Below, in pieces: positions 8,920 to 16,409 of a stretch of DNA of 64,000 nt. Numbering within the stretch: the first letter of the stretch is position 1; each line of letters opens with the position of its first letter. The notes beneath the pieces are model-generated. The model saw nothing but the letters and a program-made list of their open reading frames with translations, was not told the DNA's origin and ran no database searches. Location of the stretch: contig JBHIYN010000014.1 in NCBI GenBank assembly GCA_041984235.1, positions 78,844 to 142,843 on the forward strand. Reading direction: 5' to 3'. This DNA is from JBHIYN01 sp041984235. Its GTDB lineage: Bacteria; Pseudomonadota; Gammaproteobacteria; Ga0077536. Position numbers and translations under genes: made by a program.

Positions 8920-10437
8920 TTATCGCGTGCTGAGCCGCTGGGAAAGACCACTGACACGGTTCCGGGCCAGCCCGAGCAACGCCGATTCCGGACTCTCTTC
9001 CGGACGTCCGCACATTCCCCAAAGAACAAAGATTGAAATTGAATACGTGGCGGCTCCAAGCAATATCCGCAGAGCCAGCATTAGGATCGGACTTATATTT
9101 CGCCCGAGATCTACGGAATCGACCGCAAATAGCGCAATCGCCATAATGCCGGCCGCGACGGCCGGCCGCCACAACGCATTCACGTATCGGCCGAGGGCAA
9201 GACCTGTCAGTCGCAGAAACACGACGCTAAGTGACAGGTACAGGCAGATCGATAGGGCAAGGTGAACCCAAGCCGCTCCGAGCACGCCATATCTGATGCT
9301 GGCTGTCACTATTAGCGGAAGTGAAATACTCGTGAGAATCGCATTGATGATCGTGTTCGCTTTCGGCTTTCCCAAAGCCATCACGCCCAAGTAGAGATTC
9401 GACTGCAGCGCGCTGGCCAGCCCCGCAACGGTGAACAGGGTCAGGATCGGAACCGCCTCTACCCACTGATCGCCGAGCAGCACGAGCACCGCGTTCTCCG
9501 CCACGCAGGCCAGTCCGACCGAGGCCGGCACGGCAATCAGCGCGATGGTGCCGAATACCGTGACGAACCGCTTGCGGAAATTCTCCAGGTCTACCGCAAG
9601 CTTGGAGTAGGCCGGGTACACGGCACGGTTGATCGGAGCAATCATGTCGGTCGACGGTATGACCGCGATCTCGGTCGCGATGTTGTAGATACCGAGACTG
9701 TGCACACCGACCGTACGGCCGAGGATGAACGAGTCGGCCTTGGCGTGCAGGAACAGCAGGAAGTTCGAAATGAACAGCCATTTCGAGAAGTTCAGGAGGT
9801 CGCGGCTTCCCTGCAGACAGAAACGCGGCCGGTACGGATGCAGGCGGTAGCTGATCGCAACCGAGAGGAGCTTGCCGGCCACGATCCCGCCGACCAGCGC
9901 CCAGTAGCTGCGGAACGTATAGGCCAGCGTCATGGTCACGACGAAGGCCGCCATCCGCTTGGAGAAGAGGAAGATGAACTCGAGATTGAAATCGAGCTCC
10001 TTGCGAAACGCGACCGTACCGATGTTGGCGAACCCGCCGACCAAAGCGCCAACGGCCAGTGCGGGAAGGATCAGGCGCAGGCGCGCCTCTTCATAGAAAT
10101 CGGCGGCCGGGACTGCGACCAGCAGCAGGAAGACCGCGATCGTGCAGCCGAATATGACGTTGAAGGTCCATGCGGTGTCGTAATGCTTGCGGCTCACGTC
10201 CTGACGCTGGATCAGGGCGGAGTCGAAGCCGAAGGCGCTCATCATCTCGAACAGCGCAACCACGGACATGGCAATCGCGACAAGACCGAAATCGGCTGGC
10301 ACCAGCAATCGCGCCAGGATCACCGTGCTGACCAGTCCGACGCCGCGATCCATGGCCTTGAACAGCACCATCCAGCCGGCGCCGCTGGCGACGCGGCGGC
10401 CGAGGTCTATGGGCTCTTGCTCGCCGGTCGCGCTCAT
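8920..10437 (-). CDS. wzx: Wzx-type polysaccharide flippase (oligosaccharide flippase family)
   Basis: 505-residue integral membrane protein of the MOP/polysaccharide-synthesis superfamily with about 12-14 hydrophobic segments. The N-terminal ASGAGWMVLFKAMDRGVGLV and the following VILARLLVPADFGL are typical of this group. It is expected to flip undecaprenyl-linked repeat units across the inner membrane. It lies downstream of rmlBACD on the same strand, separated by 133 bases containing two strong inverted repeats. Composition is mosaic: the part coding for roughly residues 1-350 is about 65-70 % G+C, whereas the last ~150 codons are about 48 %, matching the low-GC block next door. A recombination junction inside the gene is inferred. 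Confidence 0.9.
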   Translation of the reverse strand: MSATGEQEPIDLGRRVASGAGWMVLFKAMDRGVGLVSTVILARLLVPADFGLVAIAMSVVALFEMMSAFGFDSALIQRQDVSRKHYDTAWTFNVIFGCTIAVFLLLVAVPAADFYEEARLRLILPALAVGALVGGFANIGTVAFRKELDFNLEFIFLFSKRMAAFVVTMTLAYTFRSYWALVGGIVAGKLLSVAISYRLHPYRPRFCLQGSRDLLNFSKWLFISNFLLFLHAKADSFILGRTVGVHSLGIYNIATEIAVIPSTDMIAPINRAVYPAYSKLAVDLENFRKRFVTVFGTIALIAVPASVGLACVAENAVLVLLGDQWVEAVPILTLFTVAGLASALQSNLYLGVMALGKPKANTIINAILTSISLPLIVTASIRYGVLGAAWVHLALSICLYLSLSVVFLRLTGLALGRYVNALWRPAVAAGIMAIALFAVDSVDLGRNISPILMLALRILLGAATYSISIFVLWGMCGRPEESPESALLGLARNRVSGLSQRLSTR

Positions 10438-10474
10438 GCGGCTTGGTCATGCCACTGGCAGTTTGCGGTGAAAG

Positions 10475-10495
10475 GCGCTGGCATGAGGCCAGCGC
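10475..10495 (-). terminator. Perfect 8-bp hairpin upstream of wzx
   Basis: GCGCTGGC (10475-10482) and GCCAGCGC (10488-10495) form a perfect 8-bp stem with a 5-base loop. On the minus strand the stem is followed by CTTTCACC, too few T residues for a strong intrinsic terminator. It may act as a weak terminator or leader structure between rmlD and wzx. Confidence 0.4.
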
Positions 10496-10501
10496 AAGCG
10501 C

Positions 10502-10536
10502 CCCGGCGGCGCGTCGGGCTGCGCGGCGCCGCCGGG
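10502..10536. repeat. 11-bp perfect inverted repeat in rmlD-wzx gap
   Basis: CCCGGCGGCGC (10502-10512) is exactly complementary to GCGCCGCCGGG (10526-10536), with a 13-base loop. It lies directly next to the 10475-10495 hairpin. No T-run follows on either strand. A transcript crossing this gap would carry two consecutive very stable GC stems. Confidence 0.55.
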
Positions 10537-10570
10537 AGACGAAGACGCCGCGACTGCGATGCGTGCGCCA

Positions 10571-11440
10571 TCACGCCAACGCGAGGGCCAGCGATTCCCG
10601 CCAGTGCGGCAGCGCGACCCCGAAGGTTGCGGCGACCCGGGTGGAGTCGAGGCGCGAATTAGCCGGGCGGCGTGCCGGGGTCGGATATTCTTCGCTCGTG
10701 ATGGGGCGCACGTGGCACCCGAAGCCACCGGCCTCGTTGATGGCACACGCGAAATCGTACCAGCTCGCGGTGCCGGCCGGCCCCAGGTGATAGACGCCGC
10801 GATACTCGTCGCGTTCCCCGGGGACACAGGCTGCCGCAATGTGTGCCGTCGCCTGCGCCACCATGCGACACCAGGTTGGCGCGCCGATCTGGTCAGCGAC
10901 CACGGCAAGCTCGCCGCGTTCGCGCATCAGGCGCTGCATGGTGAGCAGGAAATTGCGCCCGCGCAGACCGTAGACCCAGGCAATGCGCAGGATGACGGCG
11001 AAAGCACCGGATTCCAGCAGCGCCGTTTCACCGGCCAGCTTTCCCGCGCCGTAGGCGTTGACCGGCGCGGTCGGGTCGTCCTCGGTGTAAGGCGCTGGCT
11101 TGCTGCCGTCGAAGACGTAATCGGTCGAGTAATGGATGACCCCGGCGCCGTTCGCGGCAGCCCATTGACCGAGCCGTGCCGGCAGATCGCGGTTCAGCAC
11201 AAGCGCGGCATCGGGTTCCGCCTCGGCCTGGTCGACCGCGGTGTAGGCCGCGGCATTGACGATGAGCTGCGGGCGAACGCGATCCAGCAAGCCGGACACC
11301 GCGCCTGCGTCCGCCAGGTCGGCGGCTGCGGCGCTCGCCGCCTCGCGGGCCGATACCGTGACTTCGCCCAGCGTCGCCAGCGTGCGCGCGAGCTCCCAGC
11401 CCACCTGGCCGTTGCCCCCGAGCAGCAGTATGCGGCGCAT
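10571..11440 (-). CDS. rmlD: dTDP-4-dehydrorhamnose reductase RmlD
   Basis: Last enzyme of dTDP-L-rhamnose synthesis: it reduces dTDP-4-keto-L-rhamnose with NAD(P)H. The 289-residue protein has the Rossmann motif LLGGNGQVGWEL at its N-terminus, STDYVFDG near residue 100 and the catalytic YGAGK (Tyr-x-x-x-Lys) shortly after, all diagnostic of RmlD. The length matches the family. The gene starts three bases after the rmlC stop and is the fourth member of the rmlB-A-C-D run, an arrangement common in polysaccharide loci. Confidence 0.95.
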   Translation of the reverse strand: MRRILLLGGNGQVGWELARTLATLGEVTVSAREAASAAAADLADAGAVSGLLDRVRPQLIVNAAAYTAVDQAEAEPDAALVLNRDLPARLGQWAAANGAGVIHYSTDYVFDGSKPAPYTEDDPTAPVNAYGAGKLAGETALLESGAFAVILRIAWVYGLRGRNFLLTMQRLMRERGELAVVADQIGAPTWCRMVAQATAHIAAACVPGERDEYRGVYHLGPAGTASWYDFACAINEAGGFGCHVRPITSEEYPTPARRPANSRLDSTRVAATFGVALPHWRESLALALA

Positions 11441-11443
11441 CGG

Positions 11444-12010
11444 TCAGGCCGCAGGCCCGAAAGCGCGCAGCTTTTCGCGCGGGATATCGGCGAGCACCGG
11501 CGCGTCGCGATCCTTTTCGCTCAGCAACGGTTCGGTTCCGACCGGCCACTCGATGCCGATCTCCGGATCGTCCCAGCGCACGCAGAACTGCGTTTCAGGA
11601 TGGTAGAGATCGGTGCACTTGTAGACGAACAACGCCGTCTCGGAGGTCACGCAGTAGCCATGCACGAACCCGGGCGGTACGTAGAACTGCATCGCCGACG
11701 TGCCGCTCAGGGTCACGCCGTGCCACCGCCCGAAGGTCGGCGACCCCAGCCGCAAATCGACCGCGACGTCGAAGACCTCGCCCTCGATCACCTGCACCAG
11801 CTTGCCTTGTGCGTGCGGATGCTGGGCGTGCAGGCCGCGCAGCACGCCCTTGCGCGAGTAGCAGAAGTTGTCCTGCACGAAGGGGTCGGTCATGCCGGCC
11901 TCGGCATAGCGCTCCTGCTGCCAGGCCTCCATGAACCAGCCGCGCTCGTCGCCATGACGCACGACCTCGATCAGGGCGAGCCCGGGGATGTCGAAGGTGG
12001 TGACCTTCAC
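11444..12010 (-). CDS. rmlC: dTDP-4-dehydrorhamnose 3,5-epimerase RmlC
   Basis: 188-residue cupin enzyme that epimerises C3 and C5 of dTDP-4-keto-6-deoxyglucose. It shows the family signature QDNFCYSRKGVLRGLHAQ, whose histidine is the catalytic base, then VFDVAVDLRLGSPTFG and PPGFVHGYCV. Its start codon overlaps the stop of rmlA by four bases. With RmlD it diverts the RmlB product toward L-rhamnose, competing with the FdtA-like isomerase encoded at 6413 for the same intermediate. Confidence 0.95.
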   Translation of the reverse strand: MKVTTFDIPGLALIEVVRHGDERGWFMEAWQQERYAEAGMTDPFVQDNFCYSRKGVLRGLHAQHPHAQGKLVQVIEGEVFDVAVDLRLGSPTFGRWHGVTLSGTSAMQFYVPPGFVHGYCVTSETALFVYKCTDLYHPETQFCVRWDDPEIGIEWPVGTEPLLSEKDRDAPVLADIPREKLRAFGPAA

Positions 12011-12885
12011 GGCAGGGGCGCCTGGTCCAGCAGTGACAGCAGGTACTGGCCGTAGGAGTTCTTGCTCAGTGCCTCACCCTGCTCGCGCAGCGCCTCGTTG
12101 GAGATCCAGCCGGCGCGCCAGGCGATCTCCTCGGGGCAGCAAACGCTGAGCCCCTGGCGCTGCTCGATCGTCTCCACGTAGTTGGAGGCATCACGCAGTG
12201 AGGCGTAGGTGCCGGTGTCCAGCCAGGCCATGCCGCGGCCCAGGGCCATCAGCTCGAGCTGGCCCTGCTGCAGGTAGAGGTTGTTGAGGTCGGTGATCTC
12301 GAGCTCGCCGCGCGCCGAGGGCTTCAGCGAGGCGGCGAGGTCGCTCACCTGGTGATCGTAGAAATAGAGACCGGTGACTGCGAAGTTCGATTTCGGCCGC
12401 GCCGGCTTCTCCTCGATCGAGATGACCTTGCCGCTGGCGTCGAACTCGGCCACGCCGTAGCGCTCGGGATCGCGCACCTGGTAGCCGAAGATGGTCGCAC
12501 CCTCGCTGCGCCCCGCCGCCTGGCGCAGCAGGACCTGCAGGCCGTGGCCGTAGAAGATGTTGTCGCCCAGGACCAGACAGCACGGCTCGCCGGCGACGAA
12601 CTCGCGCCCGATCAGGAACGCCTGCGCCAGGCCCTCGGGGCGCGGCTGCTCGGCGAACGCGATGTTGAGGCCCCACTGGCTGCCGTCGTCGAGCAGGTGG
12701 CGGAATGCCCCGCCGTCCTCCGGCGTGGTGATGACCAGCACGTCGCGGATCCCGGCCATCATGAGTACCGACAGCGGGTAGTAGATCATGGGCTTGTCGT
12801 ACACGGGCAGGAGCTGCTTGCTGACCGCCCGCGTGATTGGATAGAGGCGCGTGCCGGATCCGCCGGCGAGAATGATGCCTTTCAT
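12007..12885 (-). CDS. rmlA: Glucose-1-phosphate thymidylyltransferase RmlA
   Basis: 292-residue nucleotidyltransferase making dTDP-glucose from dTTP and glucose 1-phosphate. The N-terminal GIILAGGSGTRLYPITR motif binds the nucleotide, followed by SKQLLPVYDKPMIYYPLS, and LVLGDNIFYGHG supplies the metal-binding aspartate. Full family length. It lies between rmlB and rmlC in a compact operon and supplies dTDP-glucose for both the rhamnose and the putative 3-amino-sugar branches. Confidence 0.96.
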   Translation of the reverse strand: MKGIILAGGSGTRLYPITRAVSKQLLPVYDKPMIYYPLSVLMMAGIRDVLVITTPEDGGAFRHLLDDGSQWGLNIAFAEQPRPEGLAQAFLIGREFVAGEPCCLVLGDNIFYGHGLQVLLRQAAGRSEGATIFGYQVRDPERYGVAEFDASGKVISIEEKPARPKSNFAVTGLYFYDHQVSDLAASLKPSARGELEITDLNNLYLQQGQLELMALGRGMAWLDTGTYASLRDASNYVETIEQRQGLSVCCPEEIAWRAGWISNEALREQGEALSKNSYGQYLLSLLDQAPLP

Positions 12886-12929
12886 GGCTTACCCCGTGGT
12901 CAAAATAGAGGATGGATTGCGGCCGGCGC

Positions 12930-13994
12930 TCACGAGGCCGCGGCGCCCAGGCCCAGGCGCTCGCCGCGGTAGGAGCCGGACTGCACGCGCTCGACCCAGG
13001 CGTGGTTGTCCAGGTACCAGCGCACGGTGTCGCGAATGCCCGATTCAAACGTCTGCGCCGGCTTCCAGCCGAGCTCGCTGGCGATCTTCGAAGCGTCGAT
13101 GGCATAGCGCAGGTCGTGCCCCGGCCGGTCCTTGACGAAGGTCTTGAGGCCGGCATGAGGCCGGTGCGGCGAATCCGGGCGCAGCTCGTCCAGGATCTCG
13201 CAGATCTTGTCGACCACCTGCAGGTTGGTGCGCTCGCTGTTGCCACCCACGTTGTAGACCTCGCCCGGGCGCCCGGCCTCGAGCACGCGCCAGATCGCGC
13301 GGCAGTGGTCGTCGACGTGCAGCCAGTCACGCACGTTCTCGCCCTTACCGTAGATCGGCAGCGGCTTGCCCGCGATCGCGTTCAGCGTCACCAGCGGGAT
13401 CAGCTTCTCCGGGAACTGGTAGGGACCGTAGTTGTTGGAGCAGTTGGTGGTGAGCGTCGGCATGCCGTAGGTGTGGTGCCAGGCGCGCACGAGGTGGTCG
13501 GAGCCGGCCTTGGACGCCGAGTAAGGTGAGTTCGGCGCGTAGGGCGTGGTCTCGGTGAAGGCACCCTCCGCGCCCAGCGAGCCGTAGACCTCGTCGGTCG
13601 AGACGTGCAGGAAGCGGAAGCGCTCGCGGCCGCCGGCATCCAGCGCGGACCAGTACTGGCGCGCCGCGTCGAGCAGGGTGAAGGTACCGACCACGTTGGT
13701 CTGGATGAAGCCGGCCGGCCCGTCGATCGACCGGTCGACGTGACTCTCCGCCGCGAAGTTGACGATGGCGTCCGGTGCGACTTCCGCCAGCAGGCGTTCG
13801 ACCAGCGCGCGATCGCAGATGTCCCCGCGGGTAAAGGCGTAGTCGTCGCTGTCGGCGACGTCGGCGAGCGAGTCGAGGTTGCCCGCATAGGTCAGCAGGT
13901 CGAGGTTGTGCACGCTCACGCCGGGCAGGCCGACGCAAAGTCTGACGAAATTCCCGCCGATGAAGCCGGCGCCGCCGGTTACCAGTAGCCGCAT
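12930..13994 (-). CDS. rmlB: dTDP-glucose 4,6-dehydratase RmlB
   Basis: 354-residue short-chain dehydrogenase-fold enzyme producing dTDP-4-keto-6-deoxy-D-glucose. The NAD-binding motif VTGGAGFIGGNFVRL opens the protein, STDEVYGSLG carries the Thr-Asp-Glu catalytic residues, and YSASKAGSDHL contains the YxxxK pair. It is the first gene of rmlBACD. Its product is the branch point between RmlC/RmlD and the FdtA-like pathway found in this window. Confidence 0.96.
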   Translation of the reverse strand: MRLLVTGGAGFIGGNFVRLCVGLPGVSVHNLDLLTYAGNLDSLADVADSDDYAFTRGDICDRALVERLLAEVAPDAIVNFAAESHVDRSIDGPAGFIQTNVVGTFTLLDAARQYWSALDAGGRERFRFLHVSTDEVYGSLGAEGAFTETTPYAPNSPYSASKAGSDHLVRAWHHTYGMPTLTTNCSNNYGPYQFPEKLIPLVTLNAIAGKPLPIYGKGENVRDWLHVDDHCRAIWRVLEAGRPGEVYNVGGNSERTNLQVVDKICEILDELRPDSPHRPHAGLKTFVKDRPGHDLRYAIDASKIASELGWKPAQTFESGIRDTVRWYLDNHAWVERVQSGSYRGERLGLGAAAS

Positions 13995-14064
13995 AGTGTG
14001 AATCCTCGGTTAGCTTGTCTTGCGCCCGCGCACTGCGGCGCGCCCGCCGGCGTGCCCCGGCGCA

Positions 14065-15150
14065 TCACGCCAGCCCCTGCAGCACGGCGATCAGCTCCTG
14101 CGCCTGGCGTTGCTGTGAATTGGTTTCGATGACGTGGGCGCGGGCCGCGCGGCCGATGCGCTCGCGTTCCGCCGGGTCGCGCAACTGGTCGAGGAACGCC
14201 GCCCAGTCGGCCGGGGTCTCGGCGAGAAACGCGTTCGCGCCCTGCTCGACTACCGGCAGGTAGGACGGGATCGGGGTCGCGATGACCGGCAGGCCGACCG
14301 CCATCTTCATCGTCAGCCGGTTCTGTGACTTGACCTTCCACGGCGGCGGCATGGCCCCCGCCTCGTGCGCCGGCGTGCGATCGATGGGGATGATGCCGAT
14401 GTCGGCCCTGAGCATCTCGTCGTAGACGCCGTCGGGCGTCCAGCCCACGCGCCGGATGCGCCGGTTGAAGACGAACGACAGGATCCGCGCCGCCGCTCCC
14501 GCGCCGCCACAGGCCTCGAGCGCGCGCTTGACCTCGCGCATGCGGTCCAGCCGCGCGTCGGCCGGCGCGTAGCGGCCGACGATGGAGATCTCGAGCCAGT
14601 CCGGCGGCGCGCCCAGCACCGGCAGGTGGTACAGGTCGTGCGAGGTGACGAGCACCGCGCGCAGCGGCTCCGCGGGCGAGCCGCGGCGGCTGCCGTAGTC
14701 GTCCTTGTGGACCTGGTCGTTCTCCAGCCCGTCGTGCACGACCGCGATCTTGTGGTGCTGCGCGGCCGGGAACAGCGAGCGCAGGTAGTCGGTGACGACG
14801 ATGACCGAATCGGCGACCTCGGCAAGCTCGGGATCGACGTAGTCACACAGGCCGAGCACGATGCGCACGCCGGCCGCTGACAGCTTGCGCATCTGTTCGC
14901 CGGCGCTGTTGCCGAGCACCTTCTGGAAGTAGACGACGCCGATGCCCTGGGCGCGCACGCGCTCGGTCAGGTCCGGCAGGACCGGGTGTGCCGTCGCCGA
15001 AGTCGATTCCGGCTCGTAGACGATGACCGGCTCGATCCCCGCTTCGCGCAGGTAGGGGAACATGTGCAGAACCGAGATCCGGGTGCTGGGCAGCGGGTCC
15101 GAGGAATGCGAGGCCAGGACGAAGCCCATTTTCACGTTGACTGGTTCCAT
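14065..15150 (-). CDS. GT4-type glycosyltransferase
   Basis: Predicted GT-B fold glycosyltransferase of 361 residues. The C-terminal half has the retaining-transferase pattern: DIGIIPIDRTP and then KSQNRLTMKMAVGLPVIATPIPSY, in which the K...E/Q-N motif region and the donor-binding loop are seen. The N-terminus (HSSDPLPSTRISVLHMF) suits the acceptor-binding domain. The start is placed at ATG 15150; an in-frame ATG at 15129 (MGFVLAS) is equally plausible. The open frame extends upstream into sequence that looks non-coding and overlaps the neighbouring gene. The gene precedes rmlB in the same direction. The sugar transferred is unknown. Confidence 0.75.
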   Translation of the reverse strand: MEPVNVKMGFVLASHSSDPLPSTRISVLHMFPYLREAGIEPVIVYEPESTSATAHPVLPDLTERVRAQGIGVVYFQKVLGNSAGEQMRKLSAAGVRIVLGLCDYVDPELAEVADSVIVVTDYLRSLFPAAQHHKIAVVHDGLENDQVHKDDYGSRRGSPAEPLRAVLVTSHDLYHLPVLGAPPDWLEISIVGRYAPADARLDRMREVKRALEACGGAGAAARILSFVFNRRIRRVGWTPDGVYDEMLRADIGIIPIDRTPAHEAGAMPPPWKVKSQNRLTMKMAVGLPVIATPIPSYLPVVEQGANAFLAETPADWAAFLDQLRDPAERERIGRAARAHVIETNSQQRQAQELIAVLQGLA

Positions 15151-15416
15151 CGGTGCTCGGTTTGGATACGCCGCGGGGGCGTGGTCGCGGCCTGGCGCGA
15201 CAGCGGCGGGCGGGCTCGGGGCCGTCCGGTAACAGGCGCGCGATTGTAGCAAATGGAAGTCCCCGCTCATGCCGGCGAATGTTGTAAATAGTGTCCGTTT
15301 CACAGTCTCTTGCGTGCGCCCGGGACATGGCCGCGCGCAGCGCTCCCGCCGTCGCTCACGAGTAGAGCGACCGGCTACCGCCCAACTTGACGCCGCCCGG
15401 GCCGCGGCCGGTCTGC

Positions 15417-16406
15417 TCAGCGGCCCGGGGTGCGTCGCCTGAGCAGCCACCAGCCGCCCACGAGCAGCGTGGTCAGCCCGCCGCCGGCGCAGGCGAACGC
15501 CGCGGCGCGCAGCCGGCGCAGCTCGCCGAGCGCGGCGGCCTGGTCGGGCTCGTAGGCGATCAGCATGCGCGGATGCACACCGAGCGCAATCGCGGCGAGC
15601 TGGCCGGCCGCGCGCGAAACGCGGCCGGCCGCCGCCACCAGTGCATGGTCCTCCGCGCCGCCAGGCATGGGCTCGACCCACAGGTAAGCGCGATTCATGC
15701 CGGCGGCCAGGTACTCCAGCGCCGCCCGCGGTGAGCGGAAGGGCAGCACGTCTCCAATCATGGCGAGCTCGAGACGATCGAGCTGCCCGTCGCGCAGGCG
15801 CTGCCTGAGCGCCCAGAAGGACAACGGCCGGCCGCGCTCGTCATTGACCATGAAGCCGTTGAACGGGTCGACGAACAGCCACTGCGCTCGCGCCGGGTCG
15901 TAGACCTCGACGACGGCATGACCGTCGCCACTGTAGCCTTCGAAGGAGATGCCCCACTCGCGCGCCTGCAGCCCGGCAGCGGCGGCCAGCGCGACCAGCA
16001 CCTGGGTGTAATCGGCGCAGTAACCCTCGCCGGAGGCGCGGATCCGCCGGTAGGTCTCGGCCGTGGCCTCGGCGATGCGTCCGCCGCGCGGCGCACCTGG
16101 CGCATCCAGGTGCCTTACCAGCGCGACGACGCTGTCGACGACGTCCTGCCCGGAACCGATCCCGAGGCCCGCGACCGCCGCGCTCAGATCGGTGGCGGCC
16201 GCCGGCGTCGCCGCGGCCTCTCGCGGCGCCCGCGTGAAGCGTTGCGGGTCGTGCACGAGCTCGTAGACCAGGCTGTTGCGCACCAGGACCAGGTCCTGAC
16301 CGTTACCGATGTGCGCCGCGAGCACCCCGGCGCCGAGCACGGCGAGCAGCACCGCCAGCGCAAACAGCGCCGGTAGCAGGAAAGGCCATGTGCGCGGCAC
16401 TGCCAT
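15417..16406 (-). CDS. Membrane-anchored transglutaminase-like protein
   Basis: 329-residue protein with an N-terminal membrane segment (WPFLLPALFALAVLLAVLGA) and a second near the C-terminus (TTLLVGGWWLL), so the middle region probably lies in the periplasm. That region resembles the transglutaminase-like cysteine-protease fold: GEGYCADYTQVLVALAAAAG carries the Cys, GDGHAVVEVYDP the His and the following FVDPFNGF the Asp. It starts three bases after the end of the ConA-like gene upstream, so the two are probably co-transcribed and may act together in the periplasm. Proteins of this fold act as proteases or cross-linking enzymes; the substrate here is unknown. Confidence 0.72.
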   Translation of the reverse strand: MAVPRTWPFLLPALFALAVLLAVLGAGVLAAHIGNGQDLVLVRNSLVYELVHDPQRFTRAPREAAATPAAATDLSAAVAGLGIGSGQDVVDSVVALVRHLDAPGAPRGGRIAEATAETYRRIRASGEGYCADYTQVLVALAAAAGLQAREWGISFEGYSGDGHAVVEVYDPARAQWLFVDPFNGFMVNDERGRPLSFWALRQRLRDGQLDRLELAMIGDVLPFRSPRAALEYLAAGMNRAYLWVEPMPGGAEDHALVAAAGRVSRAAGQLAAIALGVHPRMLIAYEPDQAAALGELRRLRAAAFACAGGGLTTLLVGGWWLLRRRTPGR

Positions 16407-16409
16407 CGC

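Larger units (their letters stand above)
4260..9380. other. Low-GC gene block, probable horizontally acquired sugar cassette
   Basis: This 5-kb stretch has markedly lower G+C than its surroundings; counted 60-base samples give 47-53 % inside and 65-72 % just outside. It carries the acetyltransferase, methyltransferase, ketoisomerase, aminotransferase and glycosyltransferase genes and the 3' third of wzx. The left change lies in the gap near 4260. The right change lies inside wzx near 9360-9420. Such composition breaks are characteristic of polysaccharide loci exchanged by recombination. No mobility gene is visible. Confidence 0.7.
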
